Part shown: one piece after another, positions 42,080 through 50,710 of the stretch
Layout: each line of letters opens with the position of its first letter
Numbering within the stretch: position 1 is the first letter of the stretch
Assembly (NCBI RefSeq): GCF_004340875.1
Contig: NZ_SLXQ01000003.1
Location: 62,001-126,000 of the forward strand
Direction of reading: 5' to 3'
Origin: Tamaricihabitans halophyticus
GTDB lineage: Bacteria > Actinomycetota > Actinomycetes > Mycobacteriales > Pseudonocardiaceae
DNA: 64,000 nt
Notes under the pieces: model-generated
Told to the model about the DNA's origin: nothing
What the model saw: the letters and a program-made list of their open reading frames with translations, nothing else
Databases searched by the model: none
Made by a program: the position numbers and the translations under genes

Positions 42080-42817
42080 TTAGCGGCGGATGCCTACTAG
42101 GACCGACCAGCCGAACGCGCCGCGTTCGGTGGTGAGGTAGTTCTCGCGCATCTGCCGGCACAGCCGAAGGATCTCGTCCCGCTCCGGGTGCTCGGGATAC
42201 TCCGCTGCCCACGCGAAGGCGTTCTGCCAGTGCAGCGACTCGTACCGATCCCAACCAGCCAGCGTGGCGGTGACCAACCCGATCAGCTCGAACCCGGCAT
42301 CGTCGAACGAACGAGTCAACTCGGGCAATGTGGGCAACTCGGTAAGCGAAGGCGGCAACTCGCCTGCCGCGAACCCGCCGGGCACCGTATGCACATCGCC
42401 GATCGCCACCCGGCCACCCACACGGGTGGCCTTGCCCATCCAGTCCAGTGCCGGTCGGCACCCACTGAAGGCGAAGCTGGCGCCGAGACAGGTCGCCACG
42501 TCAAAGTCATGCGGCGGCGCGAACTCCGCGGCCGGGCCGAGCACCGTGGTTACCCGCTCAGCCAATCCCGACCGCTCGGCGTGCTCTCGCGCCGCGCTCG
42601 CGTAATCCGGGTTGATCTCCAGCCCGGTGACCTGGGCGCCCCGCGCGGCAAGCTCGACGGCCCACCGCCCCCTGCCGGACCCGATATCCAGCACCCGGGT
42701 GCCTTCCGTGACGTTCAGGTAGTCCGCAACCAGCCGGGCCTGCGCAGGTTCGAGCGGGTTCTGGATCTCATGACTGCGCTCGATTACCGAGAAATAGGTG
42801 GACGTGGGCTCCAACAT
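42080..42817 (-). CDS. Class I SAM-dependent methyltransferase
   Basis: The 245-residue protein has motif I RVLDIGSGRGRWAVELAARG and the strand-2 acid in VTGLEINPDYASAA, then FDVATCLGASFAFSG and GGRVAIGDVH. These are standard SAM methyltransferase features. The large C-terminal part (WDRYESLHWQNAFAWAAEYPEH) has tryptophans and may recognise a small-molecule substrate, which I cannot name. It is followed on the minus strand by the tRNA-Leu region and stands alone. Confidence 0.82.
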   Translation of the reverse strand: MLEPTSTYFSVIERSHEIQNPLEPAQARLVADYLNVTEGTRVLDIGSGRGRWAVELAARGAQVTGLEINPDYASAAREHAERSGLAERVTTVLGPAAEFAPPHDFDVATCLGASFAFSGCRPALDWMGKATRVGGRVAIGDVHTVPGGFAAGELPPSLTELPTLPELTRSFDDAGFELIGLVTATLAGWDRYESLHWQNAFAWAAEYPEHPERDEILRLCRQMRENYLTTERGAFGWSVLVGIRR

Positions 42818-42859
42818 GGCCGCGAAGCGTAGCTGTCGAGATTAGCCGGCTCGACCGAA

Positions 42860-43336
42860 TTACTTCCGCTTGATCGCGAAGAGATCCCTGGCACGCTGGT
42901 TGGTTTGCAGCGTGCCCGATGCCACCGATTTACGTACACCCTTGGTAAGCGTCTCGCGCAGCTGCTGATTGGACTCGAGAACCCTGATCGGCACGCTCGC
43001 CGTACGTTTCGTGGAGGAATCCTGCATCCGCACGCTCTTCTTGCGCACGATCAACTCGGTCAGCTCGGTGGTATCCACCCAGTAGAAGCCCCGGCGAAAC
43101 CAGTCCTTGCCGGCGGCATAGCTGTTCTGCCAGTAGCCAAGCGCCACCACCGCGATTGCGAGCGCGGCAATCAGGAACCGCGCCCAACCCATCGAGCTGA
43201 GCACGCCGCCAACGGCCAACGTCACGAACAAGGCGAAGATCAACAACAGCGTGCCGACAAGGGAACGCAGTACATAACTGGGCGTCTGCTGTACGACGAT
43301 CGCCGGCTCTCGTCCCGCTGGTGGTTTCGGTGGCAC
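42860..43336 (-). CDS. Conserved membrane protein, function unknown
   Basis: The 158-residue protein has two adjacent spans (about residues 24-48 and 53-69), then a basic, soluble C-terminal half starting FRRGFYWVDTTELTELIVRKKSVRM. The short-loop span pair plus a beta-rich cytoplasmic part resembles small bacterial PH-like membrane proteins, but I find no firm family. It lies between the methyltransferase (same strand) and the divergent EspG-like gene. Confidence 0.65.
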   Translation of the reverse strand: MPPKPPAGREPAIVVQQTPSYVLRSLVGTLLLIFALFVTLAVGGVLSSMGWARFLIAALAIAVVALGYWQNSYAAGKDWFRRGFYWVDTTELTELIVRKKSVRMQDSSTKRTASVPIRVLESNQQLRETLTKGVRKSVASGTLQTNQRARDLFAIKRK

Positions 43337-43537
43337 GGTACGACCCTAACGGTCTGGTAGACCTGTCGTGTTACTGGCGACGGCGGCCGACCGGCGAATG
43401 GCACGCTGGTCCGAACGGCCGAATTTTACCGACTCGGCACACGTCGCCACTGGCCAGCGGGCAGGCTGCTCGTTAACCGGCTGGCCAGACCTCGGGTGAG
43501 CAGAATCGGCTCGGTGAACTGACGAACGGGAAGTTTG

Positions 43538-44320
43538 ATGCTGCGCACGACCTACGACCTGCCCGCATGGGTACTCAGTACCTGCCTACGTTGGCAGGGC
43601 CTCGGCGAGGGACATCCGACGTTCGCCGAAGTGGCGGCCTGGCACGGCGACGATACGGCTGGGGCCAGGGACGCGGCAGCGCGCGAGGCGCTGGCCACAA
43701 TGGACCTTTTTTCTGGGGACCTTCTTTCCGGGGGCCTTTCTTCCGGCACTGGAATGGCTCCAGATTTCCAGAATGCGTTGCTGGTACTCGCCAGCCCGAC
43801 CGTGGAACTGTCCTTTTGGGCCAATGATCAGGAAGGGCCATATCAGGTCTTGGTCGCCTCGGCCGGCGCCGATGCCGTACAGCTGACCAGAATCGCCGAG
43901 CAGGTTCGGCTGCGCCCGGTTCACCCGGAATCGCTCGCCGAGGAACTGCTCGCGGCGCTGCCCGAGGCCACGCCGGCACGGGCGCAGGCCATCAACGCAC
44001 GGGTCAGCGCTTATCAGAACCTGCTCACGCCCGATACCGAAGGCGCGCTGGCCAGCAGTGGTGGACCAGAAGCACAGCGATTGCAGACGGTGCTTCAACT
44101 GCCGCGGTTACACGCCGCCGAGTTGCATGTGGCCGCGCGGGATCGCGCCGGCGAACGGCGCCGCGCGGGGCCGCTGATCCTGTTGGACACCGAGCAGGGG
44201 CGGTGGCTGATCGCGCGCAAGTCCACCGGCGCGGCCGGCGAGGAATGGATCAGCGCGGCACCCGGCGGTGACCGGAGAATTCGCGCGAGCGTGGCCGAAC
44301 TGCTTACCAGCGTCCGCTAA
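43538..44320 (+). CDS. EspG-family ESX secretion-associated protein (orphan)
   Basis: The 260-residue protein resembles EspG chaperones of type VII secretion: the opening LPAWVLSTCLRWQGLGEGHP, PVELSF-like segment PTVELSFWAND, and the late GPLILLDTEQGRWLIARK...GEEWISAAPGGDRRI. EspG proteins bind PE-PPE-type substrates in the cytoplasm. GGGAAG before ATG 43538 supports the start. No ESX core genes or WXG100 proteins are in the window, so this would act at a distance. The match is by family pattern, not a searched alignment. Confidence 0.65.
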   Translation: MLRTTYDLPAWVLSTCLRWQGLGEGHPTFAEVAAWHGDDTAGARDAAAREALATMDLFSGDLLSGGLSSGTGMAPDFQNALLVLASPTVELSFWANDQEGPYQVLVASAGADAVQLTRIAEQVRLRPVHPESLAEELLAALPEATPARAQAINARVSAYQNLLTPDTEGALASSGGPEAQRLQTVLQLPRLHAAELHVAARDRAGERRRAGPLILLDTEQGRWLIARKSTGAAGEEWISAAPGGDRRIRASVAELLTSVR

Positions 44321-44333
44321 CTTCCCACCGCGA

Positions 44334-44753
44334 TCAACGGTAGAGACAGCGATCCTTCGCCGTGCGAATAAGATTCGCAATCTTCTGCCGGTCGGGCCCA
44401 GCCGGGTTCAGCAGTTCGGTATTCGCTTGGTCGATCGCCGCGGCGAACGGCTGATACGAACCGTCCTGCGTGGCCGCCGCGTTCCCCGCCGCCCGCACCG
44501 CCGCCCACCGGTGGGCGGTCAGCTCGTCGCCCTCCTGCCCGGGCGGGCCGAGCATGTCGACCTTGATCCGGGCCACGACTTCGCAGGCGAGCTGGCCATC
44601 CGCGTTCGCGCCATTGTTCGTTTTCAGCTGCCAAGTCCAGAATGTGGCGCCTACGCCAATGAGCAAGCCAACAACAATCCCCAGCAGGAAGCCCCGCCCC
44701 GCTCGTCCCAGCCTCCGTTTGGCTGGCGCGTTGTCCGCGACGAGCGCGCCCAT
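44334..44753 (-). CDS. Membrane-anchored secreted protein, function unknown
   Basis: The 139-residue protein has a basic N terminus, one span (FLLGIVVGLLIGVGATFWTW) and an extracytoplasmic part with two cysteines (LACEVV and DRCLYR), which could form a disulfide. I do not recognise a family. It ends head-on with the EspG-like gene, 13 bases apart. Confidence 0.6.
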   Translation of the reverse strand: MGALVADNAPAKRRLGRAGRGFLLGIVVGLLIGVGATFWTWQLKTNNGANADGQLACEVVARIKVDMLGPPGQEGDELTAHRWAAVRAAGNAAATQDGSYQPFAAAIDQANTELLNPAGPDRQKIANLIRTAKDRCLYR

Positions 44754-45173
44754 GATGCCTCCCAGTCGAATCCAATCCCGCGATGATCTGCGCCGCGGTG
44801 GAGGGTACGAACAATACGACGCGCGCAGTGGCCCGACGCACGGCCCATTGTCCGCGATTGCTGCTCATCCGTGATCACCGCGTGATGCCACCCGTTCGGA
44901 TGGTCACGCAAACCTGTCCAGCCGGTTACCGATTCGATACGCTGAGTTTGGTCGCGGAGCGGGCTCTCACCCACTCGGCAGCATGGTCGGGCTGAACCCT
45001 GACTACCGCTCGTCGACCGGTCACCGACCGTTGAGCGCCGCCGATCGCAGCGGCCCCCGTTAACCGCAGACCAGGTATGCGCCTACCTGGTACCCATGTT
45101 TCCGGACCCGCCAACCGGGTTTCTGCAGTTGACGGCGTGTTCGGCGAACGGCCGAGCGAGGGAGGCGAACAGG
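44754..45173. other. Intergenic region with a 7-bp inverted repeat
   Basis: This 420-bp gap separates divergent genes. CCAGGTA (45071-45077) and TACCTGG (45084-45090) form a perfect inverted repeat about 83 bases before the downstream GTG; it could be an operator. I see no RNA gene or coding frame with support in the rest. Confidence 0.45.
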
Positions 45174-45809
45174 GTGACCGGGACTCCAGGGCGCATCGCG
45201 GAAACAGCGAAGACGTCAGCGTCACAAGACGTCAAGGCCCTGCCGACCCGAGTTGTTCCGCCCATTGAACTCCCGGCGAGCGCCGCCGACCTGGCCAGAG
45301 AGGCCGCGGCCCAGTTTGGTTGGCAAGGGACCGTGCTCCCCGAAATGAAGTTGCTCGGACGCCGCGTGACGGTTGTCGCCGAACTTCGCCCCGATGTGCA
45401 CGCCGAACGGATCTGCTTCGGCGTCGCACCGGTGACGGACCGCGCGACGGTGTCCACCTGGACCTGGCCGGAATTCACCGACAGCGCGCCATCCCCGGCG
45501 GTGGAAATCCGCGGCGTGCTGTCGGTGGCCAGGCACTGGCGTACCGGCTTGGCTTCGGTGGTGCCGTTCGCCCGCTACGGCGACACCGCGATGGTGCTGC
45601 CGGCCGAGGTCGCGTTCACCGACGACTACGTGACCAACTGCCTGCCGAGGGCCCGCACCTACGGCGTGGCGATCGGAACGGCGGAGGAAGGCGCCCGTGT
45701 GGAGACCGATCTGGCCGGTCGGTCGGAGCGGTTGCTCCTCGATGAGGACGCGGTTTCCCGGTGGGTCAACGAGCTGGTCTACGAACAACTGCTTGCGACG
45801 GTGGAGTGA
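45174..45809 (+). CDS. Conserved hypothetical protein
   Basis: This 211-residue protein begins TGTPGRIAETAKT; GGGAGG about eight bases before GTG 45174 supports that start over an upstream ATG 45096. No signal peptide, membrane span or catalytic motif is visible. Segments such as VVAELRPDVHAERICFGVAP and LPAEVAFTDDYVTNCLPRART suggest an alpha/beta fold. I do not recognise the family. A possible operator lies upstream, and an SDR-like gene follows 20 bases downstream. Confidence 0.6.
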   Translation: MTGTPGRIAETAKTSASQDVKALPTRVVPPIELPASAADLAREAAAQFGWQGTVLPEMKLLGRRVTVVAELRPDVHAERICFGVAPVTDRATVSTWTWPEFTDSAPSPAVEIRGVLSVARHWRTGLASVVPFARYGDTAMVLPAEVAFTDDYVTNCLPRARTYGVAIGTAEEGARVETDLAGRSERLLLDEDAVSRWVNELVYEQLLATVE

Positions 45810-45829
45810 CCGGCACCTAGGCTGGTGCC

Positions 45830-46489
45830 ATGCGAGTGGTGATAGCTGGTGGGCACGGCAAGATCGCGCTGCGATTGATCCCCCTGCTCGTCGAACGCGG
45901 TGATCAGGTAGTCGGCATCATCCGAAACCCCGCGCATGGCGCGGAACTACAGGCGCTCGGTGCCGAGCCAGCGGTACTCGATCTGGAGAACTCCGACGGC
46001 GATGCGCTTGCCGAGGTGCTACATGGTGCCGATGTCGCGGTATTCGCCGCGGGTGCCGGTCCGGGTAGCGGCGCTGCCAGGAAAACCACGGTGGACCTGG
46101 GTGCGGCCGTACTGCTCGCGGAAACCGCGGAGCGGGTTGGTGTTCGGCGGCATGTGCAGATCAGCGCGATGGGGCTGGACCGCGCGGATCAGCCAGGCAT
46201 GGACGAGGTATTCGCGGTATACCTGCGGGCCAAGGATGCGGCCGAACAGGACCTGCGCGAACGCGATCTGGATTGGACGATTCTGCGCCCAGGCCAGCTC
46301 ACCGACGAGGCTGGTACCGGACTGATCGCGCTTTCCGGACGCAGCGAATACACCACGATCACCCGCGAAGACGTGGCCGGAGTGGTGGCGGCCCTGCTCG
46401 ATACGCCGGCCAGTATCGGCCGGACCCTTGAACTGGTGCAGGGTGCTACGCCAATCCAGGCGGCGGTCGCGGCGCTCAGCGACGGATGA
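45830..46489 (+). CDS. Atypical SDR / NAD(P)-binding protein
   Basis: The 219-residue protein has an N-terminal Rossmann motif VVIAGGHGKIALRLIPLLVERG, FAAGAGPGSG, and ILRPGQLTDEAGTG, the pattern of NAD(P)H-sensing or epimerase-like atypical SDRs (NmrA/HSCARG relatives). A lysine is kept in the RAKDAAEQDL helix, but the usual YxxxK is altered. The start ATG 45830 follows TAGGCT by six bases, so it may be leaderless. It overlaps the gtrA-like gene tail-to-tail by 14 bases. Confidence 0.8.
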   Translation: MRVVIAGGHGKIALRLIPLLVERGDQVVGIIRNPAHGAELQALGAEPAVLDLENSDGDALAEVLHGADVAVFAAGAGPGSGAARKTTVDLGAAVLLAETAERVGVRRHVQISAMGLDRADQPGMDEVFAVYLRAKDAAEQDLRERDLDWTILRPGQLTDEAGTGLIALSGRSEYTTITREDVAGVVAALLDTPASIGRTLELVQGATPIQAAVAALSDG

Positions 46490-46922
46490 ACACGATGGTG
46501 CGCAGCAGCACGAAGCGCACCGTACCGCCGGTGAAACTGGCGATCGCCAGCGTGATCGTTTCCAGCGTCGAGTCCGCGTTCGGAATCAGCGCGTACAACA
46601 GCAGCAGCGTGAGCGAACCGTAGCTGGCGTAGAACAGGAACGTCAGCACGGTCTGCACATGCCGGCGCACCGGCGGGCTGACCGCCTCGACGAAGGTGAT
46701 CTTCCGGTGGAATTCGGTGTTCGCGATCGTGGTGACCGCGATCGCGAACAGATTCGCCAGATGAGATCCGAACGGGTTTCGCAACAGCAGGAAAAGGCCG
46801 AGCTGTGCGCCCGTGGTCAGTACCCCGGCCGTCAGATACCAGCTCGCGTGCCGGGTGAACGCCTTGCTGGGAAGCCGCAAGGGAACCGGGCCGAGCTTTC
46901 GGGTAGCTGTTGGGGCCGACAT
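46476..46922 (-). CDS. GtrA-family membrane protein
   Basis: The 148-residue protein has four membrane spans and the GtrA-like pattern: YLTAGVLTTGAQLGLFLLL, ANLFAIAVTTIANTEFHRKITF, and FTGGTVRFVLLRTIVF. GtrA proteins take part in moving polyprenyl-linked sugars across the membrane during wall or antigen glycosylation. Members near arabinolactone oxidase genes are known to me from mycobacteria. It converges with the SDR-like gene. Confidence 0.82.
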   Translation of the reverse strand: MSAPTATRKLGPVPLRLPSKAFTRHASWYLTAGVLTTGAQLGLFLLLRNPFGSHLANLFAIAVTTIANTEFHRKITFVEAVSPPVRRHVQTVLTFLFYASYGSLTLLLLYALIPNADSTLETITLAIASFTGGTVRFVLLRTIVFIRR

Positions 46923-46994
46923 GAGATCACGCTACCGACATTTCACAAACTTGTGAAGTTAAAGAAGTGTATAGAAATGTCGGAACTGTATACG

Positions 46995-48305
46995 TTACGT
47001 GTCCAGAATTCGCCGTAAGTAGCCACTCTGGAACACCCCTTGCGGGTCGACCTCGGCCCGCAGTCGCCCGAAGTCGTCGAATCGCGGATAACGCGTGCGC
47101 AGCTCCGCCGCATCCAGGGTATGCAGCTTCCCCCAATGTGGCCGCCCATTCACATTGCTGACGATTGACTCGAACAAGGCGAAGTATGCCCGATAAGGCA
47201 TTCCAGCGAACTGGTGCACCGCGATGTACGCGGAGTCTCGCTGGTAGGCGGTGGACAGCCAGGCATCATCGGCGGCGGCAACCCGCACCTCGACAGGGAA
47301 CATCACTGGATCGGCCAACCTGGGCACCATGGCACGCAACTCGCTGAGCACCTCGGGCAGTGCCGCGCGTGGCACCGCGTACTCCGACTCCACAAAGCGG
47401 ACCGTGCGGGGTGTGCTGAACACCCGGTGCGCCACGTCCCGGTACGCGCGGCTGGACAGTGCGTTCGAGGACAGCCGGTTCAGCGGTTTAACCAGTGGCG
47501 GAGCCAACCTGCCCAGCCGGCACAGCGTGCCGAACACGCCATTTTCGACCACTCGGTACTCGAAGAACTGTCGCGCGGCGGAAAGCGGCGCCGGTTCGGC
47601 CCCGGCTGGCGCCCGGTTGTTCCGCTTGACCAGCGCGCGGCGTCCATAAGGGAACCAGTAGAACTCGAAATGATCGTTGGCCTCGGCCTGTTCGGTGAAG
47701 TTGGCCAGCACCTCCTCGATGGGCTCGCTGCGTTCCTCGGCGTCAAGCAGGAAGGCCGGTTCGCAGCGCAGCGTGACGGTATGCAGGACACCGAGCGCGC
47801 CAAGGCCGACCTTGGCCGCGGCGAACAGCTCCGGCTGGTGTTCGGCGGAGCAGCTGGTCACCGTGCCGTCCGCGAGCACGAGTTCCAGCGCGTGTACCTG
47901 GCTGGCCAGCCCGCCGAACCGGGCGCCGGTGCCATGGGTCCCGGTGGAGATGGCGCCCGCGATGGTCTGCGCGTCGATATCGCCGAGATTGCTCATCGCC
48001 AGGCCAAGCCCGTCGAGCAGGGTGTTCAGCTGCCGTAGCGGGGTGCCCGCGCGCACGGTGACCAGCCCGGTGGTGGTGTCCGCCGCGACGATGCCGGTCA
48101 GCTCGGAGAGCTCGACCGCGACCGCATCGGTTGCCGCTACCGGCGTGAAGGAATGCCCGCTACCGCGTACCCGCAGCTGCGAGCCGGCCTCGGCGGTGCT
48201 GGTGACGACCGCGCGAAGCTCGTCGAGGTCGCGCGGGCAGGCAAGGCTGCGCGGAGTCGCGGCGACAGTGCCTGCCCAGTTGGTCCACGAAGTCGTGTGT
48301 TTCAT
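46995..48305 (-). CDS. D-arabinono-1,4-lactone / L-gulono-lactone oxidase
   Basis: The 436-residue protein is a VAO-type FAD oxidase. The FAD domain has SQLRVRGSGHSFTPVA and GAISTGTHGTGARFGGLASQV, and the C-terminal ALO domain ends with GRPHWGKLHT, the HWGK motif of aldonolactone oxidases. The His that binds FAD covalently in some members is not evident. It resembles Rv1771. ATG 48305 begins the homologous part; ATG 48329 is an upstream option. It is divergent from a PLP aldolase gene, only about 48 bases away. Confidence 0.88.
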   Translation of the reverse strand: MKHTTSWTNWAGTVAATPRSLACPRDLDELRAVVTSTAEAGSQLRVRGSGHSFTPVAATDAVAVELSELTGIVAADTTTGLVTVRAGTPLRQLNTLLDGLGLAMSNLGDIDAQTIAGAISTGTHGTGARFGGLASQVHALELVLADGTVTSCSAEHQPELFAAAKVGLGALGVLHTVTLRCEPAFLLDAEERSEPIEEVLANFTEQAEANDHFEFYWFPYGRRALVKRNNRAPAGAEPAPLSAARQFFEYRVVENGVFGTLCRLGRLAPPLVKPLNRLSSNALSSRAYRDVAHRVFSTPRTVRFVESEYAVPRAALPEVLSELRAMVPRLADPVMFPVEVRVAAADDAWLSTAYQRDSAYIAVHQFAGMPYRAYFALFESIVSNVNGRPHWGKLHTLDAAELRTRYPRFDDFGRLRAEVDPQGVFQSGYLRRILDT

Positions 48306-48353
48306 AAGTGAATCTTCTTCACCTTGCATCGGAAAGTAGCCTACCGTACAGGG

Positions 48354-49562
48354 GTGACCACATTCGCTGAGCAGGCGCTCGCCGACCGCGCGCGCTATGC
48401 CGAGGCAACCGCTGGACTACCCACCCCGTTGGCCATTGTGGACCTGGATGCCTTCGACCAGAACGCGGCGGAACTCGGCACGCGGGCCGGTGGGGTGCCG
48501 ATCCGGATCGCCACGAAATCCGTGCGCTGCCGTGAGCTACTGCGTAGGGCGCTGGCAAGGCCGGGGTTCGCCGGTCTGATGTGCTACTCACTTGCCGAGG
48601 CGTTGTGGCTGCATGCCTCGGGGCTCAGCGACGATCTACTTGTCGCCTATCCCACGGTTGACCCGGTGGCGCTGCGCCAACTCGCGGCCAATGCGAAGGC
48701 CCGCGCGGCGATCACCGTCGTTGTCGACTCGCCGGCCCAGCTCGACCTGATGGACAGGGTGCTCGGGCAAGGACACCCGGAGATCCGGGTATGCGTCGAA
48801 TTCGACACTTCCTGGCGGCCGTTGCCCGGGCTGCATATCGGCACGCTGCGCGCGCCGCTGCGCTCGGTCCGGCAGGTCACCGGGCTGGTGCGGGAACTGC
48901 TCGCGCGCCAGGGCTTCCGCCCGGTCGGCCTGCTTGGCTACGAAGGGCATATCGCGGGGCTCGCGGACGCGCCGGACAATCGCGTTTTCGGCGCGGTGTT
49001 GCGCGAGGTGCAGCGGCGCTCCGCCCGCGAGCTCGCCGGACGGCGCGCGGCGATCGTCGACGCGGTGCGGGCATTGACGCCGCTGGAGTTCGTCAACGGT
49101 GGCGGTACCGGCAGCGTCGAGTCGACTGGTGCGGAGCGGGCGGTTACCGAGATCGGTGCGGGTTCGGGGCTGCTCGGCCCCACGCTTTTCGATCACTACA
49201 CCAGATTCCGGCCGCGGCCAGCCGCACTGTTCGGGCTGTCCGTGGTGCGCAAACCCGACACGCGGGTGGCGACGCTGTTCGCCGGCGGCTATCTCGCCTC
49301 CGGGGTGGCGCGTGGCGACCGGCTGCCAGCGCCGTACCTGCCCGCTGGACTGCGGCTGACCGGCGCGGAAGGCGCGGGCGAGGTACAAACGCCGGTGCGC
49401 GGGACGGCGGCGCGTGGCTTACGGGTCGGCGATACGGTCTGGCTGCGGCACGCCAAGGCTGGCGAGCTGGCCGAACACTTCACCGACTACCACCTGGTGC
49501 GTGGCAACGAGATCATCCAGCGGGTGAGCACCTATCGCGGCGATGGGCAGTGTTTCGGCTAG
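48354..49562 (+). CDS. PLP-dependent amino acid deaminase/aldolase (alanine racemase N-fold)
   Basis: The 402-residue protein has the fold-III PLP pattern: TPLAIVDLDAFDQNAAEL, the lysine in RIATKSVRCRELL, and GLLGYEGHIAGLAD. The C-terminal domain has VNGGGTGSVESTG. Such proteins are D-threonine-aldolase- or D-serine-dehydratase-like. They are often found next to aldonolactone oxidase genes in actinobacteria, as here. GTG 48354 is taken as start, possibly leaderless (TACCGT at 48342-48347). The substrate is uncertain. It overlaps the anti-sigma gene by four bases at the 3' ends. Confidence 0.82.
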   Translation: MTTFAEQALADRARYAEATAGLPTPLAIVDLDAFDQNAAELGTRAGGVPIRIATKSVRCRELLRRALARPGFAGLMCYSLAEALWLHASGLSDDLLVAYPTVDPVALRQLAANAKARAAITVVVDSPAQLDLMDRVLGQGHPEIRVCVEFDTSWRPLPGLHIGTLRAPLRSVRQVTGLVRELLARQGFRPVGLLGYEGHIAGLADAPDNRVFGAVLREVQRRSARELAGRRAAIVDAVRALTPLEFVNGGGTGSVESTGAERAVTEIGAGSGLLGPTLFDHYTRFRPRPAALFGLSVVRKPDTRVATLFAGGYLASGVARGDRLPAPYLPAGLRLTGAEGAGEVQTPVRGTAARGLRVGDTVWLRHAKAGELAEHFTDYHLVRGNEIIQRVSTYRGDGQCFG

Positions 49563-50200
49563 GTATCGAGCGTGAGGACGGCGGCGCCGGTTGGCAGGCG
49601 TACTTCCAGGCGGTCGATATCCGCCTTGGCCAGCTTGGTGCCCAGTGCGATCCGTGCGGTATCGCCGGGGATCGCGTACCAGGTGGCCAGCGTCTGCTCG
49701 GTGCCATTGGTGCGGACCGCGACGAGCAGGTACTCGCCGCCGCCCCCGCCCGTGTAGCTACACGTCATGTCCACTTTGGTCATCCCGGCTCGCGTGTTGC
49801 TGATCGCCACCGCACCGGTAACCCGGGAAGTGTCCACACTGCTCATCGTGGCGCGGGCGACGCCGGGAATCTCCGTGGTGCCAAGGAGTGGACCAAGCAG
49901 CAGCACCGCGAGACAGGCGGCGGCCGCGGCAGCGACGGATGCGGCCAGCCGGGTACGGCGCCGGCGGGTTTTGCGCACCGTGGCGAGTAAACCGGTCAAC
50001 AGTTCCGGTTCGGGTGCTTGCGGTAGCTGATCTGGTTGGGGCAGCTGGGAAAGCAAGCCCGGTAGCCCGGCAAGTTCACGGACCGCGGCGGTGCAGTCCG
50101 GGCAGCTTGGCAGGTGTTCCTCGTAGGCTTGCCGGTCTTCAGCGGAGAGCGCGCCGAGCACATAGGGGCCGTCAAAGTGGACGAACGGATCGGTACTCAT
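49559..50200 (-). CDS. Anti-sigma factor with zinc-finger motif (RskA-like)
   Basis: The 213-residue protein has an N-terminal anti-sigma domain with the H-x3-C-x2-C signature in HLPSCPDCTAAV, one membrane span (LAASVAAAAAACLAVLLLGPLLG) and an extracytoplasmic RskA-type domain. It binds the ECF sigma factor until a signal releases it. ATG 50200 overlaps the sigma stop codon (ATGA), so the pair is translationally coupled. The nature of the signal is unknown. Confidence 0.9.
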   Translation of the reverse strand: MSTDPFVHFDGPYVLGALSAEDRQAYEEHLPSCPDCTAAVRELAGLPGLLSQLPQPDQLPQAPEPELLTGLLATVRKTRRRRTRLAASVAAAAAACLAVLLLGPLLGTTEIPGVARATMSSVDTSRVTGAVAISNTRAGMTKVDMTCSYTGGGGGEYLLVAVRTNGTEQTLATWYAIPGDTARIALGTKLAKADIDRLEVRLPTGAAVLTLDT

Positions 50201-50697
50201 ACCACCACCCCGCGTTCTTCGAGGGCGATGCGCAGCGCGCGAAGTGCGTAGTGGGTGCGCGATTTGACTGTACCTTCCGCGACGCCGAGGCGGGCGGCGG
50301 CTTCGGCCACCGAATAGCCGTGGAAGAAGCACAACAGTACAACCTCGCGATGCCGGTCGGACAGCTCGGCGAGTGCATCGGCGACCAACCAGCCCTGCAG
50401 CGCGCGATCAGTCTCGTCCGCGACGGGCAGTTCGGGCGGCGCTTCGCTGGCTACTTCGCTACGCGCGGCCGCCGATCGCCAGCCATCGATGGCTACGTGT
50501 TTGGCCACCGTATACAGCCATGCCCTGCCTTGCGGCTCGGCCGTGTTCCGCAGCTGCCGCCAGGCGCGCAGCAGCGTTTCCTGCACGATGTCCTCCGCGC
50601 GCGCCCGATCTCCGCCGGTCAACCGCAGCGCATAGGACCACAGCGCCGCCGCGTGTTCCTCGTGCAGCGCGCGCATCAGGTGTTCCTCTGTGGTCAC
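50197..50697 (-). CDS. ECF-family RNA polymerase sigma factor
   Basis: The 166-residue protein has region 2 (LWSYALRLTGGDRARAEDIVQETLLRAWRQL, seen as RAEDIVQETLLRAW) and region 4 (LAELSDRHREVVLLCFFHGY, AARLGVAEGTVKSR). These are standard for ECF sigma factors, closest in style to SigL/SigK groups. GTG 50697 follows the upstream membrane-protein gene by 13 bases. The operon promoter (51123-51150) and the Rieske promoter (51169-51196) share TGAACC-N16-CGT, which is probably the recognition pattern of this sigma factor. Confidence 0.92.
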   Translation of the reverse strand: MTTEEHLMRALHEEHAAALWSYALRLTGGDRARAEDIVQETLLRAWRQLRNTAEPQGRAWLYTVAKHVAIDGWRSAAARSEVASEAPPELPVADETDRALQGWLVADALAELSDRHREVVLLCFFHGYSVAEAAARLGVAEGTVKSRTHYALRALRIALEERGVVV

Positions 50698-50710
50698 CGC
50701 CGGCCCAGGT

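Noticed and set aside
46928-46994. Possible small gene between gtrA and the lactone oxidase
   Set aside because: The AT-rich gap has only short frames without a ribosome site or conserved features; it is more likely promoter DNA of gtrA.
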